Notes under the pieces: model-generated | Seen by the model: the letters and a program-made list of their open reading frames with translations, nothing else | What the model was told of the DNA's origin: nothing | Databases searched by the model: none | In this document: in pieces, positions 36,492-50,068 of the stretch | How the letters are laid out: every line of letters begins with the position of its first letter | Position numbering within the stretch: position 1 is the stretch's first letter | Origin: Rotaria sp. Silwood1 | Taxonomy: Eukaryota; Rotifera; Eurotatoria; Philodinida; Philodinidae | Reading direction: 5' to 3' | Length of the DNA stretch: 64,000 nucleotides | Assembly: GCA_905250075.1 (NCBI GenBank) | Contig: CAJNOP010000029.1 | Location: 1,379,264 to 1,443,263, forward strand | Program-made: the position numbers and the translations under genes

Positions 36492-37441
36492 AAAAAATCG
36501 TTTTTTATCTATTTTTTGTTTCGTATAACAACGCAAAGAGGAAAAAAACACATGAATCTCATCCTACTAATTCTCATTCTTGTAGATTTAGCTACTAACC
36601 TTTTCATTTCAAATTCTTTTTTTTTTCTTATGTACACGCACATATTTTATATTTGTCATACGGTGCACTTGGACATGATCAAAATAAAAAAAAAAAGCAG
36701 AAATGAAAAATGTGTTTAAAAAAAATGATTACCAAGGCAAATACTTGAAATTCAACATTTGGGAAAACACTTTTGTGTATATGAAGACGAAATTAATAAA
36801 AATAGACTCTATGGAATCCTGTCATAAAGTACATTTAAAAAAAAACAAGCAATTATTGATGACACAGATATTTTTATAAATCAATTTTGAATTTGCGTGA
36901 GTTTGCGTGTATACGATGACCTATGATTTGCTAAACGATCGGTAAGTATCATCGAAAATATGATAATTTTTTCGAGAAATAATACTAATAAACAAAATGA
37001 TGCATTATGAATTTCATTTTCTAAAAGTGAATATGACTACAAATAAATTGCAGTTAAATCGTTTTTTTTTTATTTTTAAAAATCGGTAGTCTACGAAAGA
37101 ATTTTTATTTCTTAGTTCTAAGAAGAGCTTCACATTTGAAAATATTCAAATCACTAATTTTTTATACTACAAATGTATTCTTCAAGAGACCCTGTCTAAA
37201 AAGCTTCTAGCACAATCCTTAGAATATCAAAATGTGAAACATGATGAAGCTACTGTTGTTAAACACAAGAAGATTGTTTTATTCTATCTATTTTGGGACA
37301 TATTCCATAGTCCTTCACCATCCTTTGACGTGATCCTCCAGAACTACAATAAGAAAATACTTCATGTATTAGAGCGAGCGGTTATTGATAAACGGGTTTT
37401 GATTATATGTGAAAAACATCTGTCACGATAAGTGAGCGTGT

Positions 37442-37696
37442 AAATTTCTACTCTATGTGCTTCAACACTTCTATTACATCATGTTTCACAAAAGCCAGAC
37501 TTTAACATAGTACATGAAACTTTCTACAGATGTCCGACCCATGAGAAAGTAAATTAATAAAAAAATTTCATATCTCCATACCTTGTATTTCAAGAGTTTT
37601 CTACAGATTAAGATATGAAATGGACCAGCTACCCGTACAAACTCTTTTGTGAAACACAATCTAAAAGAAGTGTTGAAGTATATAGGAGTGAAATTT
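37442..37696. repeat. Inverted repeat with about 53-bp arms
   Basis: Left arm 37442-37494 (AAATTTCTACTCTATGTGCT and following, ending TTTCACAAAAG) pairs with 37644-37696 (CTTTTGTGAAACA...TGTTGAAGTATATAGGAGTG). Identity is near 80 per cent by eye. The loop is about 150 bp without coding potential. MITE-like. Confidence 0.55.
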
Positions 37697-40600
37697 GTAT
37701 CTATCCTGTCCTCGTCGCTCAAAGACTGTGACAAACACCTTGGCTATTTGTATACTTCATCGTGCAGAACTGGATATTATATTATTTGGAGGAGAAATAT
37801 TCATCATTTTGGATAAGGAAAAGGATTCTTTATATTTTTATTTTCAGAGACTGTAAAAACTTCTAAAACCTTAGAATACCAGAAGAGATTGTGCAGAAAG
37901 ACGAGATTTTCTATAGAATTAGAGTCTAAATTAAAAAATCTTTTTTCCTCATCCGAAAGGGTATCAAGTGTGCAATTATTATAAAACCAGCTGTATTCTA
38001 GAACAAGACACATTGAAAATGAATTTGCGTGAAAATTAATTGCTGACAAAAAAAATCGTTCTTGAGAAAACACAGCAAGTTTTTTTTCTGTATTGTATCC
38101 ACCCATTATCGGACATCAATATGAAACATGATCACATTGTATATTAATTGCTAAAATTTATCAAAGTTTGTAAGACTGTACTCCTCCTGATACAAACAAA
38201 AAAATTAGCTTTGCCTAAACTCCTTTAAGGATATGACCATAGAACACTTTAGAAACTTTAAATTCATTTCTTTGAAACCTTTCAAAACCAAATTTTTTTT
38301 TCAGAAATATCTAAAGTATCTGTGTGTGCTTATCTCAAAAATCTTTTCTGCTGCTGGCGAACGTGGACTTTTTGATAATAGCAGACCTCGTAACAATCAT
38401 TTTCATTAATTAATCAAACGAAGAAATTAGTAGTACCAATAGGACTGATGCATATTATGAATAGTCGACGTTATAAAATGATAACCTTCTTTCCTTCCTA
38501 TCGAAATATAAACATACAGTAAAGAACAAACAAAGTTCTGATTACGATTCCGTGACTAAACACTGTGATAAGAAAAGTGAAAAGAGAAGATTCCATTGTC
38601 CCCATTTGTAAAAGCTGATTATTTTTTTACCAAAAATATAATTAAAAGCGCATTATGGAAGGATTTTTTTTCTTTTCTATACAAAAACTCAATGATATTA
38701 TTGATTATGATGAGTATATTTTTAGGTAAGTAAAGTCAAAAAAACATCTTGATATTATGAATTAAGCTTCTTACCTCTGTGTCACGTTCAAATTAATCTA
38801 GATAATTTTCATTGATGAAAAAAACATATACTTTCTTATTTCTATGTCTTTTTAAGGAAAAAAACATCCTTGTTTTGAAATTTATTCTTACTAAGAATGT
38901 ATCGATTTTTGTGGCAAACGACTGTTTTCTTTTGAAAATTCAATATCGTGACAGAGATACATGCTTTTCGGTTGAAACTCAGAATATTCTACTATTCACT
39001 CGCTGTATTTAAGAGCGAAATTGCAGATTGGGATATCATTATTTGATTTTTCAGTAAGTACCCAAAGCTGGATCGAAAATTCAGTAAAATGACTGTAGCT
39101 TGGCTTCAGAAACTCATAGGCACAAATGTTTTTAGGATTTTTCTAGTATGATCGAAACCTCCATGTGAATCCACTATGAGCTCAAATCGCGTATCAGTTT
39201 TGGTAGTTCCCTCGTTAGCCGTTTCTACATAATTCCGATCACAGGCTTTCTGCGATAAAGATTTTTCTAACTAGTTTCAGAAAATCCATAAATTCAAAAA
39301 GAATTTCATGTCAACCCTCGACCCAAGTTTAGTATATATAGAAATTATTATATTTATTACACATAGACATTCATGCATTTTCATATAACCAAGAAGAATT
39401 TTCTAGTCTTTAAGATATTGATTATATGAGAACTTCAAAGGTTCGGAGATTATAAGAAAGTTCCAGAAATTACTGCGATTACCAAATTTTTTCAAGGGCC
39501 GAGTATTCATCTTAATATTGAAAAACACTTATATCTATGTTAAATAAATGTATAGCAATTTCCTAGAATTGATCAACATTGGACATGACATTTTTTCATA
39601 TATCAGTGTTTTCAAGAATTTTTTAAGAACCTTTATGTTATTTGTTTTTATTTTATCCAACACAATCTAAAAAGAATCTTGAATTATTGCAGTAAATATT
39701 CGGATAGCTCCTTTCATAGGCCATGACAAACGTTGTTTATATACAATCAAAGACCGTATATCAATAGTGTATCGTAATTATAAATGAACTACTTTTTTAT
39801 GGCACTTCGGAAGGATTAAGTAAAAGTAATTAACAAAATTAGCCACATCATGTCTTGCATTTTAATCTCGCACGCATTGCGCTAATAGATTTTTTGGAAC
39901 ATAATCAGAAATTTTGTTTTTGGAGAATGATAATAATAGAAATTATATAGAAGTCGCTTCCTAAGTTTTGTAATTTCGAGACTCTGTTGAAAATTTCTTT
40001 GTAATGTTAGAGGAAGTTTTGTAGTATCTGATTAGTTTACCTCGACATTCATGACCAGTTTTGATAAATTCTTATTCTATGTTTGAAATTTTCCATTAGT
40101 TTTCAAGTTAATTCTTTTCGAAACTTGAAGGCATCTTGGTGGACTTTTTCTATCAGCAGTGAAGTTTTCAATTTGAAGATTTTAAAAGCGTTAGGAAATA
40201 CGCCGTCAAAATATATTTTGTTTTTTGTACTTTCATTTGTTTTCGTTATATGATTTTTAAATCTTTTGCAAATGTTCATCTTATTTTTTTTAGATAACAG
40301 TTTTTGAATATCTACAAGAGAGAATAGTTTGATTTTTGTTTGTCACATCTCTTGAAAGCATAATAAATTGAATTATGTGAACTAACAGACAATCATTTTC
40401 TAATAGTTATAGATTGCTGATTTAAATTATCTCAAAGTTATCTGTATTTTCATAATCTCCTTTTTTTGAAATGTTCCCATGAAAGATCATTCTGCTCACA
40501 GTCCTTATTTACTTAAGAATCATGATATTTTTTTTTTCATACTTATGATAAGATATTCCATATGGAAAAAGTTAAAAGAACGTGTTATGCTATTCAAATT

Positions 40601-42536
40601 AGAAAGTGACAGAAAGTGATCATTGTAAGAACTTTGAGAATTCGTCAACCATACAGAGAATGATTATTAAAAACAGGAAGTTGATTATTTTTCAATTAAG
40701 ACATATCAAAAGACAATGAGAAAGTAAACGTCAAAAATTAGAACTTCTCAAAAACGGCAAGAATCATTTTTTTTTTCATAAAGTACCAGTTTATCGTCAT
40801 CTGCAGTATGTAAAGCAACACATTAAATAGATTACTTTATAGCATCTCATTATGTAGTTTTAACTCTCACTATCAACAGCTAAATAGAAATCATTTATCA
40901 AATGAAAAAAATGTGGTCATATGAATATTAATAAGTATACCTGACGAGTTACTTTCGAAAAATAGTTACGTAAACAATATCATTATTTTATCAGGTTTTT
41001 TTTGTTGCACTCAGAGTTTAGAATCAAAATCCTGTGAATTTGATTAACTTAACAGAAATATAAACAAATTTTTATAACCATAACACAGATGGACCAGAAT
41101 AAATGGGCGTCTTTTGAATTTTATTGTTTCTATTATTTAATACGTTTTATAGAAAAACACAATATACAACAAGATACGGCGTTACACCAATACCCTCAAC
41201 TAGTGAATCATAGTTTTTAATTTTATTACATTAAAGTTGTGTGGTATTTATTTAGCACTTTGAACCAATATCATATCATCATGAATCATTCGTAAGTCCA
41301 CTTCTCCTAGGTTTTCAGATTTCATGTCTTTTTATTAACTGACACACTCATACAAATAGGATTTGCTATTATGACGTTCGTATGTTTCTCTAACAAACAA
41401 AATCAGAGTAATTAATATATAATCAGTCTAATATCAGCCATCGATAATGACCTTCAATATCATTCATTAATAGAAGAAATAAGTAAAGGGATTTGTCATA
41501 TACTAAAAAATAACTTTTTCCCAGCATCGAAATCTACTCACACAGAATTTTGTCTATTTTGAAATCTAATGTTGGATACGTCGCAGTAGAAATTTAAAAA
41601 AGGCTATGATTTTAAACTATATTAAGAACTTATATTACCCATGTGAATGACATAGAGCCGATTCTTGTGTAAAAATCCTAGGAAATGCTAGGAACTTCAC
41701 AACGGGAATCAAATTAATGAATTCTTCCAAATTTCTATCACTTTTCAGCATTTTTCGGCAGGAAAAAGTGTTTTTTCTACAAGGTTTTGCCGAAAATTCA
41801 TGAATCCAGGCTTCGGAAATCATCAATCTAAGTATAGAAGTGTCTTATTTTCTCGTAGAGTAAATATTAAAATATACCTTTTGATCAATGATGATGTATA
41901 GAAAGAAGAAAAAAAGATATTATAATATAATATGAGATAAAGCTATTATATTTCAAACTTGATGAACAAATTGAATCTTTAACTAACTTAAACATTGATA
42001 AAGTTGATAAAACTAACATGACATCCAAAAATTTTAACTGTGTACAGTTATTTCAATACAACCATCATTTGATAATATGAACATCTATTATCTTTGAACA
42101 ACAAAATATGTTTCATCTTCAACGTATGATGTTAAAGATCTCCTAGATTTAACAAAATCTAATTTTTCGGAATTACATGCTATTGATTCTCTAACATTGT
42201 GAACACAATTATACATTCAAGCACGTGAAGATTATGTTAGTAATGGGGGGTTAATTCAATTGTAGCAACTTGAACATGTAATAGTAGTTGTTCTACAAAA
42301 AATGTTCATACAAAGCAACTCAAATACTATTTAACACAACATACTGTTTTGCTAAAAAAGAAATGCTGTTAAAATATATAGATGTCAACTCTTTCATAAA
42401 TACACTACTTTTTTATACTGCTGTCTAATTCACTAATAAATAATGCGTGTTCTCTCTACATTCCTGAACAATCATTTTGACTGTCGAAAACGGCTATAAA
42501 ACGGCAAATTACTGCACTAATTTGTACCGTAATCCA

Positions 42537-42743
42537 TCATACTATTTTGCGAATTCTTTTGTTTGCTAGAAAACGATCATATGTTACACCTGCTAATTGC
42601 CTTGGTTTTCTGGTAGGACGGATTAAGACGTTTTTTTGTAGATATTTTATATACTCTTTAATCGCTGAAGATCGTTCATGACGCCGTTTTTTTGTTTGCA
42701 CTTGAAATGTCTTATTTAAAGTTCTCCTATGGTAGAGATTCAT
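42537..42743 (-). CDS. Short, very basic ORF of unknown nature
   Basis: An ATG at 42743 opens 68 codons ending at TGA (42537). The product is rich in Lys and Arg (VQTKKRRHERSS, RPTRKPRQLAG, NKRIRK). No family is recognised, no splice partners were found and no clear promoter is visible. It could be a fragment of a transposon protein, a small DNA-binding protein, or chance. Confidence 0.18.
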   Translation of the reverse strand: MNLYHRRTLNKTFQVQTKKRRHERSSAIKEYIKYLQKNVLIRPTRKPRQLAGVTYDRFLANKRIRKIV

Positions 42744-43760
42744 ATCTCAATTTCTACTAGTACAACTTAAAATAGCTGTTTATTTTAATTTCTATTACGA
42801 CACATATATGAAAAGAAAGTTTTGTATTGTATAAATTTTCACGCTGAATCTTGGGGTATATTTTATTTTTTGATAAAACATATGAAATGATGGAAAAAGT
42901 TAAATGACAAAATGTGGACATTAAATTCTAGTTCACCTGTTAATAACTCAAATGAACTTCTGTCTTATCTGAATTATTATTTTTACCAAATTATCATTTT
43001 CAACAATAATATTCATTTTAAATTTTTTTTTCAATATAGCTGATAATATTCAAGAATTCAATAGAGATTCATTGTTGAATAGAATAAGAATTGAAATGTT
43101 TCATAAAAGATCTTAATGTCACAGAGTTAATTTAAAAAGGTTGAAAAATTCTTATTATTGTTCAGTATCTTTTATTCTATTTTTATTTTTTACACTTTAA
43201 ATATTGAATGATAAATGTTTTAACGAACCATTTTCTTTCTATAGAATAAATTATAACTGTGAATATATATTTCTTTGATGTTACTTTTTTCTAATACGAA
43301 TTATTTTTAATTGAATTCTTTTATAAATAAATAATCAAAGTCTTTTTTTTTTCTTAGTATTTTATATTTCTTTTTATTTTGCGCAGATTCATTTACTTTC
43401 ATTTTTCTTTCTTATATTAGCAACAGTATATTATAGACATAAACAAGTAGATGTATCGTTTTCTAATTGAAACTTTCATAGATACAAATACGTAAATGTA
43501 TTCAAATAATTTAGTTATTAATTAAAAAAAAAAACATATTTAAAATAATATTTATTCAGATGGCAATTTCTAAGTGTATTAGACAAAAGAGATACTTCTA
43601 GATTGTTCTTTAATAAAGATCTATTTTAATAAATAAATAAGTTTTCTTTAAAAGAATTTTCAATGAGATAAGAGACTTGACTTCTCATTATAGATTAATT
43701 TCTTTTCATACTACAATCATTTCTTTACTGGTCTTTTATGATATAGTGAATACAACGACT

Positions 43761-46700
43761 ATGGATGGTAAGTTTTTTGTGTTACTTTGTTTGTGTTCTG
43801 TAAAATCTTGTGAATCAAACAACAAAATTTAAAGTTTAATATTTACGATTAAAAACAATTCTAATTCTCAAGTTTAGTCATATTAAAAAAATTCTCTTTA
43901 TTGACATTCACTATCATATTCAACAGTAATTTGCTATTAACTAAGAAGTTTTTATCCATAGAGTAGTTTTGCGTAGTTGTTATTTAATTTTTGATCATCA
44001 TAAGTCATTTTGAGAAAGGCCTTTTATAATATGATAGGCAATGGCTGACTAACAGAATATCATATTTTCTAAATTGATTAAAAAACTATTTTTAATTCTA
44101 TTACAAAGTTGCTTTTGTAAAGAATGGTCTAAAAAGAATATTTAAGTACAGAGATAAATATTTGCACTTTTCTACAGATGATGACAAGCATTGTTAACAT
44201 ATGCTTAAAGATCTTATGTAAATAGCATCTTGTTTTAATATATGAACTACTTCTTTATTCTATTTTTAAAGGATTAAGTAACAGGATAACGAAAAAAATC
44301 CGTTTCAACATAGAGAAAAAAAGCAATCTGCCTGTGATCAACAAAATCTGCTACATATTGTTTCACATGTTAATCTAACAAGGATTTTACTAATAGGTTT
44401 TTTTTAATAGTATGTTTTTACAATTATAAATATAGAATCGATTATTAGTGAAAACGTGAGAGGAGTATTGTCATTGAATGCCTTTTGATTATAATCTTTC
44501 ATAAAAAAAAAATATTTCAATATATGAAATGGTGTTGATAGGTTCAATTATTTCATATTAAATATTCAACAATAAAACTGAAAACTTATTTTAAAAATTT
44601 AACAGCATTTATTTTTTCTGTTTATATCTAGTCGATAGTGCTAGTTTAACTTGGGTGTTAATTTCAGCAGCACTCGTTTGGATTATGATACCTGGTATTG
44701 GTTTATTTTATTCTGGTATGACTAAACGTAAAAGTGCTCTGTCACTCTTATGGTTAAGTCTGATGACAACAGCTGTGACCTCATTTCAAGTTCGTAAATT
44801 AATTACTCTATTTTGCTTTAGAGTTTTGCTCGAGTTATACATAAATAAAAATAAGACAATTAAAAATCAATGGTTCTTCTATTATTTATATTTTTAGTGG
44901 TTTGCAATTGGTTATTCACTGAGCTTCAGTCTAACTGGATCACGATTTATTGGTAATTTTGCTCATATTGTATCAATGAATATTCTCAATGAATCAACGT
45001 TTGGTGCAGCACATATACCTCATATTGCATTTTATATTTTTCAACTTATGTTTGCTATAACTTCAGCAACAAGTATATCAAACTAAATTTCAATACATAT
45101 ATATATATAGAGAGAGAGAGCGCGTATCTCATAATAATTGAGAATAAGTTGTCAACATATTTTTACTGAACGTATGAGGCTGAAAGTTTTATCACACGCA
45201 TATCTAACCAAGATTTTTATATTTCCAAAGTTTCAACTTTCTAGTTAAAACCAGAATCTAAATAAATTAACCTGATTAAAATCTATGAATTTTTGTACTT
45301 GATTGTGGAGGTATATTTATTTCTTGATCAGTAATATTTATAGAAATCGTATCGAAGAAAGGTTTCTTCAAAAATATAAATTAAAAATAAAACTCAATGT
45401 GTATGATAATTTCTTTTACTAATTCTAATGATGTATTAAACATTTTTCCGTGAACTTTTTTGTACAGTACATCATACATATTTCTAATTCTATATACGTC
45501 CGGAAACTTAGCGTCACCATCTATTAATTTCAAATGTTCATTAAATAGTTGTGCTCTAGATAGTACGATCAATATTTCATGTTGTTTTGAGACGATTTAA
45601 TTCAACAAAAACTAATTATGATCATTTCTATTTTCGTCACTAGTAAATATTTACAATGAAATTTGTCATTAAACCTAAAAAGTTGTATGTATAAACGTAG
45701 TAAAAATATTACAAAAATTCCGTATGAAAATTCATGTATGTTAATTTTGTCCATGCATTTCAGCAACAGTTTCAGATAGAGACCTCAACTATTGGAAAAT
45801 CAAACATTTTCGTTAAATATATACGTGATAAAAATTTGAGCCTTCTAAACAAAGAAAAACTAAAATCTTTGATACATTAGAAGGCCCGAGTCCTTATATT
45901 AAATATCTAAAAAAAAAGTCATGTTTTTTAGTACTTTCGAGAACAATTCTTAGTTTTGACTCATATTTGCTCAATGTATCGTAAGTAAACGAGTTTACTT
46001 TACTTGTTTCATGCGTAAAATGAGAAAGAAATAGATAATATCCTTTAAAAAAGAGACAATCTTTGATAAGAGTATTCTTAGAACAATATAGTTAACATAC
46101 TCTAATATCTTGTGGCGATATCTAATAGCGCTCTTTACTCTAAGAGATAAGACGTATTACTAACAATATTTAACCTTCGTAGTACGTATATAATTGAAAA
46201 AAAGCAAATTTTTTTTCTTAAACTTATTTAAATCAGTTGCTTATGATGAGATTCAAATATTATAGATGCAATTCGTTCACAATGAAATAGATCACTAGCA
46301 TAGTTCTTACTGTCAAGCTAACCCTAAACTAGGTCAAATAGTCCTATATATGATCTTGTATAAGTCCTACAAGGTCATACAGAAACTTGTGCTATTGTGT
46401 TTTATGATTACGTAAGATCGCGTGCAAATCGTACATGATCTTAAACGATTTTATATGCTAATCTTAAAGTCATCTTTTCTGATAAAATCGTATTGCAAGA
46501 TTGTTGTATTATTTGCCAAAATATCTCGCACCGATGCATGCCTTACATTTTTTTATTTTTCGGCTTCTGTCATCTTGCTTTCTTAAAATAGTCTTTTATC
46601 TCTACTACTGCGTCCAATTATTTGTTAAAATGAACTAAAATAAACCATTTAAATAAAATAAAAGTGACTTATATTTAATCGAATTCATTAAATCATCTGG

Positions 46701-49700
46701 AAAGTGATCTTTATCAGATCAGTACCATCACATAGAAAATGTATTTTCAACTTTGAAAAAGTAGCGCCTAAATCAGAATGTATTCAATTGCTCAAGTATT
46801 TTTCAATACAAAAAAAAACTCAAAATGTACATGAAATTTAAAATTATAATCATATAAGATTTTACAAATATTTTATAGTAAGAATCATGTAAAGTTGATA
46901 GTATCTTATAGTCAGATAAATATAAAATCTCACCATACGATATTACATCATCTTCATAAAATTTCTCCATATAGCAATGCATATGGTAGTCTACGAAGAA
47001 ACTGTTTAAAAATAAAAAGCAGTTGAGTATACATTCGGTATTTGTTTGAGTGTCTGTTTCAAAAAAATGCCTTTAGATCTTTTTGTAGAAATACCATACA
47101 TTCTTAGACTTATAAGGAATACTTCAAAGAACAAACTTCGACGTGTGTCTTTCAAGATATGTTTTTTTAAATTATGAATACGTGATTTTTTGATAAACAT
47201 GTTTCTGAATTCCTAGACATTATTGCAAAGATGAAGAGACCTTAATTATTAACGTACAACGAGATATTACCGAATATGTTTCTATTTTAGAAAGATTTCG
47301 TCATGAATAACTCATGCAAATATGCAATACATTAATTAGATTCTATGACAATGAGAACCTTTTTCTTCTTATAGAGAGCACCACAAGAAATTCTTTCTGA
47401 TTAAACTCGGAACTGACACATCACTATGACGACGAAAGCGAAATACTGTTTATATTCAACTTAGGAATGAACGCTTTCAACTGATCGATGGCTTTTGAAT
47501 TGGGGTTCTGTGTAGCAGCTAGACTCTAGTATGATATAGACAATCTCAAAAAAGATAAGCCCATTGCAACCTTCTATCCAGAATTATAGGTAGTTTGCTA
47601 GAATTTTAGTCTCTGGATAGCAGAGATGGGCAAGTCAAGTCAAAAAATGACTTGAATCAAGCCAAGTCAAGTCAAGTCTGACTTGACTTGACTTGACTTG
47701 AAGATTTTTTGAACGAATTATGACTTGACTTGACTTGACTTGAAATTTTTCAGAATGACTTGACTTGACTTGTGACTTGGCCGTATATAAAAAAGTCAAG
47801 TCAAGTCTAAACATGTATATATCTAAAGGGATTTTATTCACTTCAATTTCGGTTTTTTAACTGAAATGTAGTGGAAAAATCGAAATGAAGATCAGCAAAT
47901 ATGTTCACAGAGTGAATTCGTCTGAAATAAGATGATGGCTGTTGAAATACGTAGAAAATCTTTTTTCTCAATTTTTATTGGACATTTCATTTCCCAAAAA
48001 TCTGTTTAACGGAAATACGTTGTTTTCTTTGTTTTTATAATAATTAAATTAATAAATAATTTAGCAAACGAGAGTACAACTATAATATGGATCAAGGAAA
48101 GAATGTTTTCGATAATTTGTCTTCATTTAAAGAAAACACAGTGAAAATCGGGGTTGAACTCCAACTTGACTTGACTTGACTTGAATTTTGACTTGTGACT
48201 TGACTCAAAGTAGCTCCGACTTGACTTGACTTGACTTGGAATTTTTAAGAAATGACTTGACTTGACTTGTGACTTGACTTGACTTGACTTGTGACTTGAC
48301 TTAAAGCGACTCTGACTTGACTTGACTTGACTTGAGTCAAAAAATCGCTGACTTGCCCATCTCTGCTGGATAGTATGTACACTACCAAGTCGCGTGATGA
48401 TATTTCGATCTGAGGTTTTGCCCATAGATAGGTCTAATTTGTTATTAGAATGCACTAAAAGTTTCAGCACCAAAGAATGCCTGGTTTTCGAGATAGTAAA
48501 GTCTAAACAGTTATTTATAGCCTAAGAAAAATTTTAGCATAACCTATTATTTGCAACTACAATATTTCCCAAAAATAAAGCAGTCTTTTGAGGTGGAAAT
48601 TTCAGGATGAAATAACATCATTCGGTTTGTTGGTATACATCATACCATAGCCTAAATTTCTACTAAAATGCCTATAATGCTGGATAGAACTCTACGTGAT
48701 TTTATATTTTCGATAGTTTTTATATTTCATGCAGGTCTATCTTATACACTGAGTTCGAATTCAAAAGCGATGGATCAGTTGAAAATCTTCCTTCATGAGA
48801 TGTTATTAAGAACATAAATACTAAAAAAATCAATAATTTGCAGAAATTATTCCTAAAAAAAATCGATTCGCATAGGAGATCTTCTAATGCGTAGAAGTCT
48901 TTATGGAAAATATCGTTGATACTTTATTCGCAATTATTTTTGGAACATTCTATATATCAATTGATGTCTATTCATTTATTTTAGTTGTAATAGGAGCAGC
49001 TTCTGAACGTGGTCGTATATGGCCAACGATTGTCTTTGTTTTTTTATGGGGTACTTTCGTTTATGATTTTGTAGCATATTGGACTTGGGGACAAAACGGT
49101 TGGGCTAATGTGCTTGGTGCATTAGATCATGCTGGTGGTGTTCCTGTTCATATGACTGCAGGTGCATCAGCTCTTGTTTATAATCTTGTACTTGGTAAAC
49201 GTCAACCGATTACTCGTATTGAACAAGATCGACCACATAATATAAATAATATATTTATTGGTACTGCTTTATCTTGGTTTGGTTGGTTTGGTTTTAATGG
49301 TGGTAGTGGATTAAGAATAAGTAGTCGTGCTGTCTTAGTTTGTGTCGTTACAAATTTAGCAGCTTGTACAGGTGGGTTTACATGGTGTATGCTCGATTAT
49401 TTATTTTTAAAACCAAAATATAAATTTACTTTATTTGGTTTTTGTATGGGTTCAATGGCTGGTCTTGTTTGTATAACACCCGGTTCTGGCTATGTTAGTA
49501 TACCAGTTTCACTTATATTTGGCTTTATTGGTAGTATATGTGTTTATTTTGGTCGAAAAATAAAAACATTTTTTAAAATTGATGATGCATTTGATATCTT
49601 TGCACAACATGCAGTCGGAGGTTTCGTTGGATGTCTGTTAACAGGTATATTTGCTCAAAAATATATTCCAGCAATCGATCAAGTTAATATATCTGGTGGA

Positions 49701-50068
49701 GGGTTAGATGGTAATTGGATACAAATAGTTTATCAATTAACACTTGCATGTAAGAAAAATGTTAACTTTTTTTTTTCTTTTCTTGATAAAAACGAAAATT
49801 TTTTTTAGCTGTTGGTTTTGTTTGGAGTTTTGTAATGACATTAATTATTTTACTTATTATGAATAAAATTCCTGGTTTAACATTACGTACAAGTACAAAT
49901 GGAGAAATACAAGGAATTGATTATGATCAATTTAATGAATATACACATGATTATATTGAATTTCAAAGAGATCTTTATACAACAATACCAAAACCAATAC
50001 CTATGAATAATTTTATAACAGTCGCAACAATAGTTAGACCAAATCATGCTCAAAATGGTCGAAATTAA
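43761..50068 (+). CDS. AMT: Ammonium transporter, Amt/MEP family
   Basis: Five exons (43761-43767, 44632-44789, 44898-45072, 48985-49749, 49809-50068) encode 454 residues with about 11 hydrophobic segments. Hallmarks are PGIGLFYSGM at the N-terminus, IGAASERGR (116-124), D161 and the first pore histidine H169 in ALDHAGGVPVHM, WFGWFGFNGGS (211-221), and the second pore histidine H322 in DIFAQHAVGGFVG...TGIFAQ. The twin-histidine pair and aspartate needed for ammonium conduction are kept. The PVHMTAG...LVLGKR stretch resembles fungal MEP proteins more than animal Rh proteins. The first coding exon is only ATGGATG; its assignment is the weakest part. Intron 3 is 3,912 nt and hosts a hAT-type element. 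Confidence 0.92.
45073..48984 (+). other. Large intron 3 of the ammonium transporter
   Basis: 3,912 nt between a GTATAT donor and a TTTTAG acceptor; both are required to join TSAT|IVIGAASERGR in frame. Apart from the pentamer-rich element at 47621-48365 the intron is A/T-rich and unstructured. An AT/GA dinucleotide run lies at about 45098-45122. Confidence 0.8.
47621..48365. mobile_element. hAT-like non-autonomous element made of AAGTC/GACTT pentamers, with 8-bp TSD
   Basis: The 745-bp element starts CAGAGATGGGCAAGTCA and ends with the reverse complement TGACTTGCCCATCTCTG. It is flanked by identical 8-bp copies of CTGGATAG (47613-47620 and 48366-48373). An 8-bp duplication and CAG.G.TGGGCAA-type ends are typical of hAT transposons. 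Within each end lie arrays of AAGTC or GACTT pentamers in both orientations (about 47633-47810 and 48163-48335), around a roughly 350-bp non-repetitive centre with no transposase. The arrays make the ends strongly self-complementary. Confidence 0.85.

Larger units (their letters stand above)
36492..43760. other. 7.3-kb gene-poor spacer
   Basis: The longest gene-free stretch here. It includes the TRIC 3' UTR, one inverted repeat (37442-37696) and, near 38323-38408, a plus-strand frame with SAAGERGLFDNSR that only loosely recalls hAT transposase C-termini. A short basic minus-strand ORF (42537-42743) is listed separately. I see no spliced gene. Confidence 0.5.

Noticed and set aside
38323-38408. 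Frame with SAAGERGLFDNSR, loosely like hAT C-termini
   Set aside because: Match is too short, with no other transposase motif nearby and no terminal repeats.
41110-41240. Possible second Tc1/mariner 3' fragment
   Set aside because: It shares GAATCATAGTTTTTAA with 10525-10545 but little else; not enough to call.
48123-48473. 116-codon minus-strand frame rich in SSQVKSS
   Set aside because: It is the translation of GACTT/AAGTC pentamer arrays and crosses the hAT element boundary; not a real protein.
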